DNA of 64,000 bases from Sphingopyxis sp. (GTDB taxonomy: Bacteria; Pseudomonadota; Alphaproteobacteria; Sphingomonadales; Sphingomonadaceae): positions 85,991 to 149,990 of the forward strand of contig JAGHZY010000002.1 of the NCBI GenBank assembly GCA_017745175.1, given 5' to 3'. Both the position numbers and the translations under genes were made by a program. The notes under the pieces were generated by a model. It saw nothing but the letters and a program-made list of their open reading frames with translations. It searched no databases and was not told the origin of the DNA. The stretch's first letter is position 1, and every line of letters starts with the position of its first letter. Positions 9,304 to 17,311 of the stretch are shown here, in pieces.

Positions 9304-9702
9304 TCAGTCGGCGCGACGACCGGTGGGGTCGGCAAGGCGGAAAAACAGCGCGAGCTGGAGGCTTTCGGCGATGCTTGCGGCCTTGGCCTGCAAGGCTTTC
9401 GCGGCATCAGGCGCCAGCAGTTCGTTGGTCGTGCCGGCCCAGATCGCGAGCCAGCGGTCGAACATCGCGGGGGTGATCGCCTCGCGGTGCTTCAGATGCC
9501 CGGCGACCGGGCTGCCTTTGTAGCGGCCGGCGGTCAGCATCACCGACGACCAGAAGGCGACGAGCTTTTCGAGATGCTCCGGCCAGTCGTGCACTGCGGC
9601 GTTGAACAGCGGGCCGATGTCGGCGTCGGCGCGCACCCGGGCATAAAAGGCCGGGATCAGGCGCTCGAGTGCGGCTTCATCGATCTGGTCGTCCCGTGTC
9701 AC
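9304..9702 (-). CDS. Group III truncated hemoglobin
   Basis: IPAFYARVRADADIGPLFNAAVHDWPEHLEKLVAFWSSVMLTAGRYKGSP; GTG start at 9702 is plausible, TTG at 9714 is the alternative. Confidence 0.85.
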   Translation of the reverse strand: MTRDDQIDEAALERLIPAFYARVRADADIGPLFNAAVHDWPEHLEKLVAFWSSVMLTAGRYKGSPVAGHLKHREAITPAMFDRWLAIWAGTTNELLAPDAAKALQAKAASIAESLQLALFFRLADPTGRRAD

Positions 9703-9716
9703 GATTCGCTCCAATC

Positions 9717-9733
9717 ATGCATTTGAAGCGCAT
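9717..9733. promoter_or_regulatory. NsrR-type operator
   Basis: ATGCATTTGAAGCGCAT, close to the known NsrR pattern ATGCATTTnAAATGCAT; lies between the truncated Hb gene and the divergent Rrf2 gene. Confidence 0.65.
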
Positions 9734-9741
9734 GTATAATC

Positions 9742-9757
9742 GCAATTTGAAACATGC
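9742..9757. promoter_or_regulatory. Second, weaker NsrR-like site
   Basis: GCAATTTGAAACATGC, same half-site logic with mismatches. Confidence 0.4.
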
Positions 9758-9804
9758 AACAAAAATACATATTATAGGCCGACCGGAATTTTCGAAGGAC
9801 CAGG

Positions 9805-10242
9805 ATGCGCCTGACGCGCTACACCGACTATGCGATGCGTGTACTCCTCTATGCGGGGGCGCAGCACGAGGCGCGGCTGAGCCCGATCTCCGAAATCTCG
9901 CGCGCCTATGGCATTTCGCAGAATCATCTGATGAAGGTCGTCAACGACCTGGTGAACGCGGGCTATCTCGAAAGCGTGCGCGGGCGGTTCGGCGGGATAA
10001 GGCTGGCGAAGCCCGCGGCCACGATCAATGTCGGCGCGGTCGTGCGCCATACCGAGGAGGGTTTCGACCTCGTCGACTGCGGCAGTTGCATCATCGCGCC
10101 GGCGTGCGGGCTGACCGGCGCGCTCGCCGAGGCGCTCGCCGCCTTCATGAAGGTGCTCGACGGTTACAGCCTCGCCGACCTGCTCGCGAAACGCGCAAAT
10201 TTCGCTGCGCTCTTCGGGCTTGACGAGCCCGTGCGCAGCTGA
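9805..10242 (+). CDS. nsrR: Rrf2 family transcriptional regulator, NsrR-like
   Basis: 145 aa; MRLTRYTDYAMRVLLYAG... SQNHLMKVVNDLVNAGYLESVRGRFGGIRLAK plus cysteine cluster CGSCIIAPAC. Confidence 0.85.
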   Translation: MRLTRYTDYAMRVLLYAGAQHEARLSPISEISRAYGISQNHLMKVVNDLVNAGYLESVRGRFGGIRLAKPAATINVGAVVRHTEEGFDLVDCGSCIIAPACGLTGALAEALAAFMKVLDGYSLADLLAKRANFAALFGLDEPVRS

Positions 10243-10246
10243 AAGG

Positions 10247-10948
10247 TCAGCGGCGCGGCCAGCCCTTGTCGCGCGCCTGTCGCTCGGCCGGCGCTCCGAG
10301 CGGATCGCTCGCCATCATCGCGGCCGCGGCGGCGGCGAGTTCGCCCGACGAAGCCTGACGATAGTCGGCGCCCGCCTGTCCCCGCATCGTCCGCTCGAGA
10401 TGCCAGCGTCCGTTGTCGTGACAGCCGATACCGTCCAGCGATGCGCTTTCAAAGCTGCGGCAATAGCGCCCGGCCTTGTCCTCAAAGCTGAGACCGATCC
10501 GCACCGCGGCATCGGATGGCTGGTTCGAGGCGAGCTGCGTGTCGAGTGCCTCGGCAAGCGGACCCGCAGCGATGATCATGCCGTCCGCTTCGGCGATACT
10601 GGCCGCAGGCGTCCATGGTCGCAGCCCCAGTGCGAGCCCGAGCGCGAGCGATGCCGCGATCGCGCCCCAATGGATCGGAGCGAAGCGCGCGCTCTTCGCC
10701 TCGCGGCGCGCGGCGAGGCTGGTGTCGATTGCCGTGTCGGCGGTCAGCAGTGCACGCAGCCGCTCGGGCACGGGTTCCTCGGCGACAGGCGCATAATGCG
10801 CTGTCAGCTGCGTCTTCAGCGCGTGGTGCCGCGCGATCTCGGCCGCGAGCGCGGGATCGTTTGTCGCCTCGCGTTCGATCCGGCGCGCGGTCAGGTCATC
10901 GAGTTCGCCATCGACGAAGGCGGCGACGGTGGCGGGATCGAAACTCAT
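10247..10948 (-). CDS. Anti-sigma factor (putative)
   Basis: 233 aa; MSFDPATVAAFVDGELDDLTARRIEREATNDPALAAEIARH, single TM; overlaps the ECF sigma gene by 4 bp. Confidence 0.8.
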   Translation of the reverse strand: MSFDPATVAAFVDGELDDLTARRIEREATNDPALAAEIARHHALKTQLTAHYAPVAEEPVPERLRALLTADTAIDTSLAARREAKSARFAPIHWGAIAASLALGLALGLRPWTPAASIAEADGMIIAAGPLAEALDTQLASNQPSDAAVRIGLSFEDKAGRYCRSFESASLDGIGCHDNGRWHLERTMRGQAGADYRQASSGELAAAAAAMMASDPLGAPAERQARDKGWPRR

Positions 10949-11433
10949 GCGGCCTCTCCCAGCAAATGCATCAGCGTTTCGCGACCGCGTGCGAGGCGCG
11001 AGGTGACGGTGCCGATCGGCACCTCCAATATGTCGGCCGCCTCGCGATAGGCATAGCCTTCGACGAGGACCAGCATCACAACTTCGCGCTGCTCGTCGGG
11101 CAGCCGTGCCATCGCGCCGTCGACGTCGCCGCGCAGCGTTCCGGCCTCGACCTCGGCGGCGCCGTCGCCCGCGATCTGCGTCGCCGCTTCGTCGATCGGA
11201 GCATGGACACCGCGCCGGCCTGCGGCGCGGCGCTCGTCGATCCAGAGGTTGCGGGTGATGCGGTACATCCAGCTATCCAGTCTCGTTCCCTGTTGCCATT
11301 GGCTTCGCGACTTCAGCGCGCGTTCGATCGCTGCCTGGCACAGGTCGTCGGCATCGGCGGCATCACGCGCCAGCCCGCGCGCAAAACGGCGCAGACGGGG
11401 CAGCAACTCGACCAGTTCCTCTTCGAAGCGCAT
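10945..11433 (-). CDS. ECF (sigma-70 family) RNA polymerase sigma factor
   Basis: 162 aa with region 2 (DADDLCQAAIERALKS...LDSWMYRITRNLWIDERR) and region 4 (LPDEQREVVMLVLVEGYAYREAADILEVPIGTVTSRLARGRETL). Confidence 0.93.
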   Translation of the reverse strand: MRFEEELVELLPRLRRFARGLARDAADADDLCQAAIERALKSRSQWQQGTRLDSWMYRITRNLWIDERRAAGRRGVHAPIDEAATQIAGDGAAEVEAGTLRGDVDGAMARLPDEQREVVMLVLVEGYAYREAADILEVPIGTVTSRLARGRETLMHLLGEAA

Positions 11434-11452
11434 TGTCGCCTTTTCGATTGTT

Positions 11453-11490
11453 CGAGGAAGAAACGTTGGCCTTCTATCGTTTCTTCCTCG
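11453..11490. promoter_or_regulatory. Overlapping divergent ECF-type promoters in a perfect inverted repeat
   Basis: CGAGGAAGAAACG (11453-11465) / CGTTTCTTCCTCG (11478-11490). Plus: GGAAG 11456-11460, 17 nt, CGTT 11478-11481. Minus: GGAAG 11487-11483, 17 nt, CGTT 11465-11462. Confidence 0.7.
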
Positions 11491-11534
11491 ACCTGATAAA
11501 TTTTTTCGGGAACCGGCGGCTGCGCCGGGTCCTT

Positions 11535-12815
11535 ATGGGATTTGCGATGCGATTCTGGACGACCTCTCTGGCAATATTCTGCCTCCTGCCCGGCGGGACC
11601 GGCGGACATGTCGCGGCGCAGGTCGCGCTGCCGCCCGTCGCGCTCCCCGACCCGGGCCGCATCCTGCCGCCGCTGCCCGAGGTCGATGCCGGGCGGCTGA
11701 CCGGGCTTGGCGACCAGCTGGCGCAGGTCCGGCTCGACCGGATCACCGGACTCGTCCGCGCAAATCGTGACAGCATCGAACTCGACGAGCGCGGCGAAGC
11801 GGCCGTGCGCGGCGTGCTTGTCGCGAGCGGCGTCGACGCGGCGATGATTGCGCGCGCGGGCGAGGCGGGCTTCGCGCTGATCGACCGCGAACGGATCGAG
11901 GGGCTCGATCTCGATATCGCGCGCTTTCGCGTGCCCGACGGGCGCAGTCTTGGGCGCGCGCGCAGGCAGCTTGCCAGGCTCCTGCCCGAAGCCGGGGTGG
12001 ACGCCGACAATCTCTATTTCGCGAGCGGCCCGGGCGGCGCGCTGCCGGGCGGCGCGCTCGCCGCGGCGACAGGAAGCGGCAAGGCAAGCCTCGGCCTGAT
12101 CGACGGCGGCGTTGCGGCGCATCCGTCGGTCGCCGGGCGCGTCGAGCAGCGCGGCTTTGCGAAAGGCGCGCCGTCGGCGAGCCGCCACGGCACCGCGGTC
12201 GCTTCGCTGTTGATCGGTGACGGCGGAGTCACGGGCGCGGCGCCCGGCCAGCGCCTGCTGGCAGCCGATGTTTATGGCACCGACCCGGCCGGGGGCAATG
12301 CCAGCGCGATCGCACGCGCGCTTGGCTGGCTTGCGCAGAGCGGCGTTGCGGTGACGACGATCAGCCTTGTCGGCCCCGATAACAGGCTGCTGTCCACGGC
12401 GGTCAGCAGGGCGCAGGCGCGCGGCATGCTGATCGTCGCGGCGGTTGGCAACGACGGTCCCGCCGCGCCGCCGTCCTTTCCGGCATCCTGCAAGGGCGTG
12501 CTCGCCGTGACCGGGGTCGACCGGAAGGGACGCGCGCTGCCCGAGGCCGGACGCGCGCTGCACGTCGACTTCGCCGCGCCTGGCGAAGCGGTTCTGGCGG
12601 CGACCGGTACCGCAAGTACCGACCGGCTTCGCGGCACGTCGTTCGCCGCGCCGCTCGTCGCCGGACGGCTCGCGCTTCGCTATCCGGCGCCGTCGGTCGA
12701 TCGTATCGGCCCGGCGGTGACCGCGCTCGTCCTCGAAGCGCGCGACCTCGGCAAGAAGGGCCGCGACAAGGTCTATGGTCACGGGCTGATCTGCGGCAGC
12801 TGCGGCGGCCGATAA
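11535..12815 (+). CDS. S8 family (subtilisin-like) serine peptidase
   Basis: Subtilase triad contexts SLGLIDGGVAAHPSV, SRHGTAVASLLIG, RGTSFAAPLVAG. Start placed downstream of the promoter palindrome (ATG 11535 or 11547) rather than at 11433. Confidence 0.85.
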   Translation: MGFAMRFWTTSLAIFCLLPGGTGGHVAAQVALPPVALPDPGRILPPLPEVDAGRLTGLGDQLAQVRLDRITGLVRANRDSIELDERGEAAVRGVLVASGVDAAMIARAGEAGFALIDRERIEGLDLDIARFRVPDGRSLGRARRQLARLLPEAGVDADNLYFASGPGGALPGGALAAATGSGKASLGLIDGGVAAHPSVAGRVEQRGFAKGAPSASRHGTAVASLLIGDGGVTGAAPGQRLLAADVYGTDPAGGNASAIARALGWLAQSGVAVTTISLVGPDNRLLSTAVSRAQARGMLIVAAVGNDGPAAPPSFPASCKGVLAVTGVDRKGRALPEAGRALHVDFAAPGEAVLAATGTASTDRLRGTSFAAPLVAGRLALRYPAPSVDRIGPAVTALVLEARDLGKKGRDKVYGHGLICGSCGGR

Positions 12816-12835
12816 GCCGCTCCCCGGAATTTTTC

Positions 12836-12861
12836 GGAAGAAAATCGAAACCGCCATCGTT
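12836..12861 (+). promoter_or_regulatory. ECF-type promoter, third copy of GGAAGAAA...CGTT
   Basis: GGAAG (12836-12840)-17 nt-CGTT (12858-12861), same spacing as the sigma/protease promoters. Confidence 0.55.
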
Positions 12862-12908
12862 CTCTCCACAGGCCCACCCCCTCCGGGCCCAAATGCAGGA
12901 GCAGGACA

Positions 12909-13754
12909 ATGGCAAAGCATATTTTCATCCCGGCCCTCGCGCTCGCGGCGTCAGCCATGGCGCTTTCGGCGCCGGCCTCGGCGCAACTGCTTGGTGGCAG
13001 CGGTGGGCTCGGCGGCAATCTGGGCGGTACCTTGAGCGGAACGCTCGGCAATCCGACCGGCCCCATCGGCGGCACGCTGGGCGGCGCAGGCGACCTTACC
13101 GGATCGGGCCGCGGCGACGCGCATGTCGACCGCCGTTCGGGCCGCGTGCAGGGCAAGGGCAATGCCGATGCAAACGCCAAGGGCTCGGCGAACGGCAGCG
13201 GTAATCTGCTCGGCAACGCCATCGGCGGCGATGCCGGCGGTTCGGACAGCGCCTCGGGCGGCGGCAGTCTCGACGCGCAGGCGGTCGGCACCGATTTCGT
13301 CGGCCAGACCGCGCACGGCGCCGTTGGCACGGCGAGGGGTACGGCTTCGACCGCCACCGGCACTGCGCGCGGTGCGGTCGGGACTGCCCGCGACCGGGCG
13401 GGCTCCACGCTGTCGAACGTCTCGGGCAGCGCCAGCGGTGCCGGCTCGGTCGCGGGCAGCTTCCAGGGCGGCCTTGGCCAGCTCGCGGCGGCGGGCAGCG
13501 GCGCGGCGTCGGGTGCAGGTATGTTCGCGGTCGAACCGGGCATGGCGGTCACCGACGCGCGCGGCAAGGTGATCGGCTATGTCCAGGAACTGCGCCAGAC
13601 CGGCCGCGGCGTCGTTCAGGCGGTGACGGTCGAGGTCGGCGATCGTGTCGCGACGCTTCCCGCCGCCAGCTTTGCGGGATCGGGCGATGTGCTTGTCACC
13701 GGCATGACCAGGGGGCAGCTCAGGAAGACGGCCGAGCAGCAGGAAGCCGAATAA
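12909..13754 (+). CDS. Exported Gly/Ala/Ser-rich low-complexity protein
   Basis: 281 aa; signal peptide ending SAPASAQ; GTARGTASTATGTARGAVGTARDRAG repeats; C-terminal segment AVTDARGKVIGYVQELRQTGRGVVQAVTVEVGDRV resembles a PRC-barrel-like fold (inference). Confidence 0.65.
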   Translation: MAKHIFIPALALAASAMALSAPASAQLLGGSGGLGGNLGGTLSGTLGNPTGPIGGTLGGAGDLTGSGRGDAHVDRRSGRVQGKGNADANAKGSANGSGNLLGNAIGGDAGGSDSASGGGSLDAQAVGTDFVGQTAHGAVGTARGTASTATGTARGAVGTARDRAGSTLSNVSGSASGAGSVAGSFQGGLGQLAAAGSGAASGAGMFAVEPGMAVTDARGKVIGYVQELRQTGRGVVQAVTVEVGDRVATLPAASFAGSGDVLVTGMTRGQLRKTAEQQEAE

Positions 13755-13789
13755 AAATGGGGTGGTCGCTGCGGCGACCATGGCTGGGC

Positions 13790-13820
13790 GGGCCGCATTT
13801 GCGGCCCGTCCCTTTTGTTT
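13790..13820 (+). terminator. Rho-independent terminator
   Basis: GGGCCGC-ATTT-GCGGCCC then CGTCCCTTTTGTTTG. Confidence 0.7.
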
Positions 13821-14124
13821 GTTGCAAAAGCTTCCGGGGGGCGGGGCCTTTCGGCCGCTCCGCCCCCCGTCTGCTTCTTCGGGGGTAAGTGGGGTTTTCC
13901 CGGGTGGGGGCAGGGGGCATCAGGGACCAGACCGATGCCCCCCACCGCTCCATTTGAGCGGAACACTCGGGAACATCCTGAATCATACAATTGCCGTGCC
14001 AATTTCGGGGCTTCGCGGATTTCGGGGCGAGACGCTGGTTAGCGATTCCTTACCGCGCTCCGGGCTTGTCAAAAATCCCGACACTCTTGCCGTTCAGCTT
14101 CGTTCAGCCAGCGTTCAGCCCATT

Positions 14125-14140
14125 GACTACATTTGTAGTC
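14125..14140. promoter_or_regulatory. BlaI/MecI/CopY-type operator
   Basis: GACTACATTTGTAGTC, containing the TACA...TGTA core of this repressor family, 36 bp upstream of the BlaI-like ATG. Confidence 0.75.
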
Positions 14141-14175
14141 GCATCAGGTCGATGCCGCCAATGGGAGGGGTCCGC

Positions 14176-14544
14176 ATGGCAGAACGAGCAAGCGAGTCCG
14201 AGATGCAGGTGCTGTCGGCGCTGTGGGAAGAAGCCCCGCAGACCGCCGCCGAGCTGACCTCGCGCATCGGCAAGGTCAATGGCTGGACGCAGGCGACGGT
14301 GAAGACGTTGCTGGCGCGTCTGGTCCAGAAGGGCGCGGTAACGGCCGAGGCCGACGGTCGCCGTTATCTCTATAGTCCCGCGATCGAACGCGCCGACGCT
14401 GTCGGCGAGGAATCGCAGCGCTTCGTCGATCGCCTTTTCGGCGGTCGCGTCAGCCCGCTGATTGCGCATCTCGCCGACCGTGAGGCGATCAGCGACACCG
14501 ACATCGCCGAGATCGAGGCGCTCCTCAAGAAGCTCAAGTCGTGA
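14176..14544 (+). CDS. BlaI/MecI/CopY family transcriptional repressor
   Basis: MAERASESEMQVLSALWEEAPQTAAELTSRIGKVNGWTQATVKTLLARLVQKGAVTAEADGRRYLYSP. Confidence 0.92.
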   Translation: MAERASESEMQVLSALWEEAPQTAAELTSRIGKVNGWTQATVKTLLARLVQKGAVTAEADGRRYLYSPAIERADAVGEESQRFVDRLFGGRVSPLIAHLADREAISDTDIAEIEALLKKLKS

Positions 14545-16241
14545 GCGCCGCAGTGCTGCTCCAGGCTTGGGCTGATACGCTCGTCACGACGGGCCTTCTC
14601 GTCCTTCTGGTCCTGATCGTCCGCAAGCCCTTTGCACGGCATTTCGGCCCCCGGCTCACCTATGCGTTGTGGGCAGTGCCCGCGCTGCGGCTGATCCTCC
14701 CGCCCCTGCCGTTCGCCGACCCGGTCATTGTGGTGCCCGAGCCTGCGGTCCCGATGGTGGTGGAAGCGCCGGTCGGCGTGTCCGTCGCAGCGCCCGCGCC
14801 GGTTGCTGCGCCGCTCTGGTCGCTCGCCGATCTCGTTCCGGTCCTCTTTGCCCTGTGGGCGGCGGGAATGGCCGCGGTGCTGATCACCGCGATGGTGTCG
14901 CACGCACGTTTCCGGCGCGAGGTGCTGGGCGGGGCGGTCGAGCTCGAGCCGATCGGTAATATCCGGCTGGTGATGTCCGATGCCGTTGACGGTCCCGTCG
15001 CGTTCGGGCTGTGGCAGCGCCATGTCGCCGTGCCGCACGATTTCTTCGCGCGCTATGTCGCCGAAGAGCGCGCGCTGGCGATCGATCACGAACTGTCGCA
15101 CCACCGCCACGGCGATCTGTGGGCGAACAGCGCCGCGCTCGTGCTGCTGGCCGTCCAATGGTTCAATCCCTTCGCCTGGCGCGCGATCCGCGCCTTTCGT
15201 TTCGATCAGGAAGCCGCGTGCGACGCGCGTGTGCTGACGATGGCCGACTGCGGCGAACGCGGCGAGCGGACCGCGCGCTACGCCACCGCGATCGTCAAGG
15301 CGGCGGTCGGTCCGCGCCTGTCGCTCGCGGCGCCGATGGCGGTCAACGATAATCTGCAGGAGAGGCTCACGATGTTGATGAGGCAGGATATTTCGAGGAA
15401 GCGGGGATTTGTCGGCCGGTTGCTCGTTGGCGGAGCGACGCTGGCAGTGCTCGCGACGACCGCGACGCTTGTTCCGGCACGGATCGTGGTGGCGAAGGCG
15501 CAGACGGCTGACATTCCCGCGCCGCCGGCACCCCCCGAAGCGCCACTTCCGCCCGAGGCGCCCGAGCCTCCCGAGGCGCTGGACGCGCCCGGCGTGATGG
15601 TTTTCACCGAACACAGCGACAATAGCGTGAGCGAAGACGGCAAGAAGAAACGCGAAGTGCACCGGATCGTCATCCACCGTGATGGCACGGGAGAAAACGG
15701 GAGTGAGGGCAAGGCGCCCGTGGCGATGCTCGCACCCGTCGACGGCAAGGAAAAGGTCCGTCGCTTCGAAATTCGCACGCCCGGCAGCTTGTCGCGCGAC
15801 GATGTGCTTGCGACGCTGAAGGAACAGGGCGTCACTGGCAAACAGGCCGAGGCGATCGCTGATAAACTCGAGGCGAAACGCAAGGAACGCATCCGGACGG
15901 TGATGGCGCCGATGACTCCGATGCCGCCGCTTCCGCCGACGCCGTTCCGCGTCTGGACGATGGACGGCAAGGCAATGGTCGCCGGCAAGTGCGGCGAAGG
16001 CAGGAAGGCTGCGCCGATCGTCAATCGCGACGAAAGCGCCGGCAACAAGCGCAGCCACGTCATGATGTTCGCGTGTAGCGACACGGCCGAAGCCAAGGCG
16101 GCCCGCCTGTCTGCGCTGAGGAAAGCGCGCGAGGCATTTGTCGAGGGGCAGCGCGCGCGCAGCCTGTCGGACGAGATGCGCGCCAAGGTTGCGGCCGACC
16201 TCGACAAGGCGATCGCGGAAATCGAGAAATCGGGCAACTGA
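14541..16241 (+). CDS. M56 family metallopeptidase (BlaR1/MecR1-like sensor)
   Basis: 566 aa; N-terminal TMs; HExxH in AIDHELSHHRHGD; 4-bp overlap with the blaI-like gene. Confidence 0.9.
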   Translation: MSAAVLLQAWADTLVTTGLLVLLVLIVRKPFARHFGPRLTYALWAVPALRLILPPLPFADPVIVVPEPAVPMVVEAPVGVSVAAPAPVAAPLWSLADLVPVLFALWAAGMAAVLITAMVSHARFRREVLGGAVELEPIGNIRLVMSDAVDGPVAFGLWQRHVAVPHDFFARYVAEERALAIDHELSHHRHGDLWANSAALVLLAVQWFNPFAWRAIRAFRFDQEAACDARVLTMADCGERGERTARYATAIVKAAVGPRLSLAAPMAVNDNLQERLTMLMRQDISRKRGFVGRLLVGGATLAVLATTATLVPARIVVAKAQTADIPAPPAPPEAPLPPEAPEPPEALDAPGVMVFTEHSDNSVSEDGKKKREVHRIVIHRDGTGENGSEGKAPVAMLAPVDGKEKVRRFEIRTPGSLSRDDVLATLKEQGVTGKQAEAIADKLEAKRKERIRTVMAPMTPMPPLPPTPFRVWTMDGKAMVAGKCGEGRKAAPIVNRDESAGNKRSHVMMFACSDTAEAKAARLSALRKAREAFVEGQRARSLSDEMRAKVAADLDKAIAEIEKSGN

Positions 16242-16393
16242 GCCCGACAGCTTCGACGCCGGCTTTTACTCCCCGGTGGGGCCGGCGGCAGGGGCGGGGA
16301 AAGGGGGCGGCCCATGTCGCTCCCTTTTTCACGCCAGCCTCTTTTTGACCGGCATCCCTTTTCCTTCGCCCCGCGCGATGCCACATGGGCGGC

Positions 16394-17311
16394 ATGAGCG
16401 AAGAAAAGCCCTGGCCCGACAGCATCCGCGCCGGCGAGTGCGAACAGCATGAGCCGCTGGTGCGCCGCGTGCTCGCGCCGAACCCGTCGCCCTATACTTT
16501 CACCGGCACGCAGACATGGCTCGTCGGCGCGGGCAGCGACGTGGCGGTGATCGACCCCGGCCCGACGGGTTCGGGGCTGAGTATCGGAGACCCGGCGGAC
16601 ATCAACGGCGTCGGCCATGTCGATGCGATCCTGCGCGCGGTCGCGGGCCAGCGCGTTGCCGCGATCCTGTGCACCCACACCCACCGCGACCATTCGCCCG
16701 CCGCGGCGCCGCTGAAGGAAGCGACCGGTGCGCCGATCATCGGCTGTGCGCCCTTGGCGCTGTCCGATAAGGGGCCCCGTGCGGATTCGGCGTTCGACCC
16801 CGACTATGCCCCCGACCGCGTGCTGATCGACGGCGACCGCATTGCAGGCGACGGCTGGACGCTGGAAGCGGTTGCGACGCCCGGCCATACCTCGAACCAT
16901 CTCTGCTTCGGCCTCGTCGAAAGCGGCGCGCTGTTCACCGGCGATCATGTCATGGCATGGTCGACGAGTGTCGTCAGCCCGCCCGACGGCGACATGGCAG
17001 CCTATATGGCGAGCCTGTCGAAGCTCTATGACCGGGACGACCGTGTCTATTATCCGGCGCACGGTCCCGCGGTGAGCAAGCCGCGGCAACTTGTGCGCGG
17101 CATGCTCGGCCATCGCAAGCAGCGCGAGCGGCAAATCTTGCGGGAACTCGAAAAGGGGACGCGCGTGATCCCCGAGATGGTGAAACATATGTACAAGGGC
17201 CTCGACCCGCGGCTGACCGGCGCCGCCGGCCGTTCGGTGCTCGCGCATCTGATCGACCTCCAGACGCGCGGCGCCGTGCGCAACGATAATGACGATTGGA
17301 TGCTCGCCTGA
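16394..17311 (+). CDS. MBL fold metallo-hydrolase
   Basis: AILCTHTHRDHSPAAAPLKEATGAPIIG, TPGHTSNHLCFGLVESGALFTGDHVMAWS metallo-beta-lactamase motifs. Confidence 0.93.
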   Translation: MSEEKPWPDSIRAGECEQHEPLVRRVLAPNPSPYTFTGTQTWLVGAGSDVAVIDPGPTGSGLSIGDPADINGVGHVDAILRAVAGQRVAAILCTHTHRDHSPAAAPLKEATGAPIIGCAPLALSDKGPRADSAFDPDYAPDRVLIDGDRIAGDGWTLEAVATPGHTSNHLCFGLVESGALFTGDHVMAWSTSVVSPPDGDMAAYMASLSKLYDRDDRVYYPAHGPAVSKPRQLVRGMLGHRKQRERQILRELEKGTRVIPEMVKHMYKGLDPRLTGAAGRSVLAHLIDLQTRGAVRNDNDDWMLA

